Positions 5,150 through 5,386 of a DNA stretch of 5,386 nucleotides are shown here, piece by piece. This DNA is from Gammaproteobacteria bacterium (GTDB lineage Bacteria > Pseudomonadota > Gammaproteobacteria > SZUA-152). Where the stretch lies: the NCBI GenBank assembly GCA_030613605.1, contig JAUWLO010000137.1, forward strand, positions 1-5,386, written 5' to 3'. The notes beneath the pieces are model-generated. The model made no database searches. It was given only the letters and a program-made list of their open reading frames with translations, and was not told where the DNA came from. Position 1 is the stretch's first letter. Each line of letters opens with the position of its first letter. The position numbers and the translations under genes are program-made.

Positions 5150-5386
5150 ATGTTTAAACGTAAACTATTATCAGTACTTGTTGCCACTACTGCGGTAGGT
5201 TTTGGTGGTTTTGCTATGAACGCCAGTGCAGCAGATGGTACAGGTAATGCATCCGCAACAATTGTTGCGCCTATCTCAGTCAACGAGGCTGTAGCTGGTG
5301 GTATGAATTTCGGTAGTGTCAGTCCAGACTTCACCAATCCCACACCGGTTGTTTTGACGCCTACTGGTGGAATATCATCCGGAGAT
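5150..5386 (+). CDS. Exported DUF4402-like protein, third of the array (3' end outside window)
   Basis: Seventy-nine codons are visible and the frame is still open at the window end. ATG 5150 has the best ribosome binding site in the locus, GAGGTGA at 5138-5144. The product begins with a textbook signal peptide: MFKRK, hydrophobic LLSVLVATTAVGFGGFA (6-22), and cleavage near NASA27/A28. The mature chain then runs GNASATIVAPISV (32-44), an alternating strand, to GGMNFGSVSP (50-59). That is the same FG motif region as in the preceding gene (GPMNFGEVS) and characteristic of the start of a DUF4402 domain. A following P-T-P-V-V-L-T-P-T-G-G stretch matches the family pattern. No cysteine is seen so far. 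It is probably about the same size as its neighbours. The strong initiation signals suggest it may be the most highly made of the three, but this is inference. It could instead be a related pilin or spore-coat-U type protein; the missing C-terminus would decide. Confidence 0.78.
   Translation, partial: MFKRKLLSVLVATTAVGFGGFAMNASAADGTGNASATIVAPISVNEAVAGGMNFGSVSPDFTNPTPVVLTPTGGISSGD

Noticed and set aside
4996..5343. Antisense open frame of 115 codons across the third array gene
   Set aside because: It lies opposite a well-supported signal peptide and FG motif with a strong Shine-Dalgarno. Its product has no recognisable domain and it has no convincing start signals.
1..5386. CRISPR array, tRNA or rRNA gene, insertion sequence or phage attachment site
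   Set aside because: I saw no regularly spaced repeats, cloverleaf with CCA end, transposase motifs or terminal inverted repeats with target duplications.

Overview
The window looks like chromosomal DNA from a free-living gammaproteobacterium-like Gram-negative. The evidence is an AspRS close to the E. coli type (with the bacterial GAD insertion), sigma70-style promoter elements, Shine-Dalgarno sites, and several Sec-exported proteins that look like surface or periplasmic proteins. I cannot name the genus. The left half is housekeeping sequence and the right half is an accessory-looking surface-protein locus with AT-rich spacers.

Layout. (1) 1-1027, +: the 3' part of aspS (aspartyl-tRNA synthetase), cut by the window edge. 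(2) 1116-2240, +: nadA, a quinolinate synthase of the long Bacillus-like type 3, with its own candidate promoter at 1035-1063. (3) 2271-2329: a 59-bp symmetrical imperfect palindrome between genes. (4) 2402-3034, +: a small cytoplasmic alpha/beta hydrolase (lipase/esterase fold) with a complete Ser-Asp-His triad and no visible ribosome binding site. (5) 3062-3100: a strong bidirectional terminator shared with the convergent gene. (6) 3124-3327, -: a 67-residue two-helix inner-membrane protein of the DUF2892/YgaP-tail family. (7) 3622-4209, 4469-4984 and 5150 to the window end, all +: three successive exported proteins with a DUF4402-like beta-sandwich domain. The third is truncated by the window edge.

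The first four genes have no obvious functional link beyond general metabolism (translation, NAD synthesis, ester hydrolysis, a small membrane protein). The interesting part is the tandem DUF4402 array. The three proteins are divergent in sequence. Each has a signal peptide, an N-terminal strand leading to an FG motif, and (in the two complete ones) a C-terminal G-x-Y-x-G strand that ends the protein. This layout resembles secreted pilin-like or coat-like subunits. The spacers carry separate control elements: an extended -10 before the first, repeats and a hairpin before the second, and a perfect TATAAT plus a strong Shine-Dalgarno before the third. That suggests individually tuned subunit genes rather than one simple operon. 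Whether a chaperone, usher or other export machinery follows cannot be seen here.
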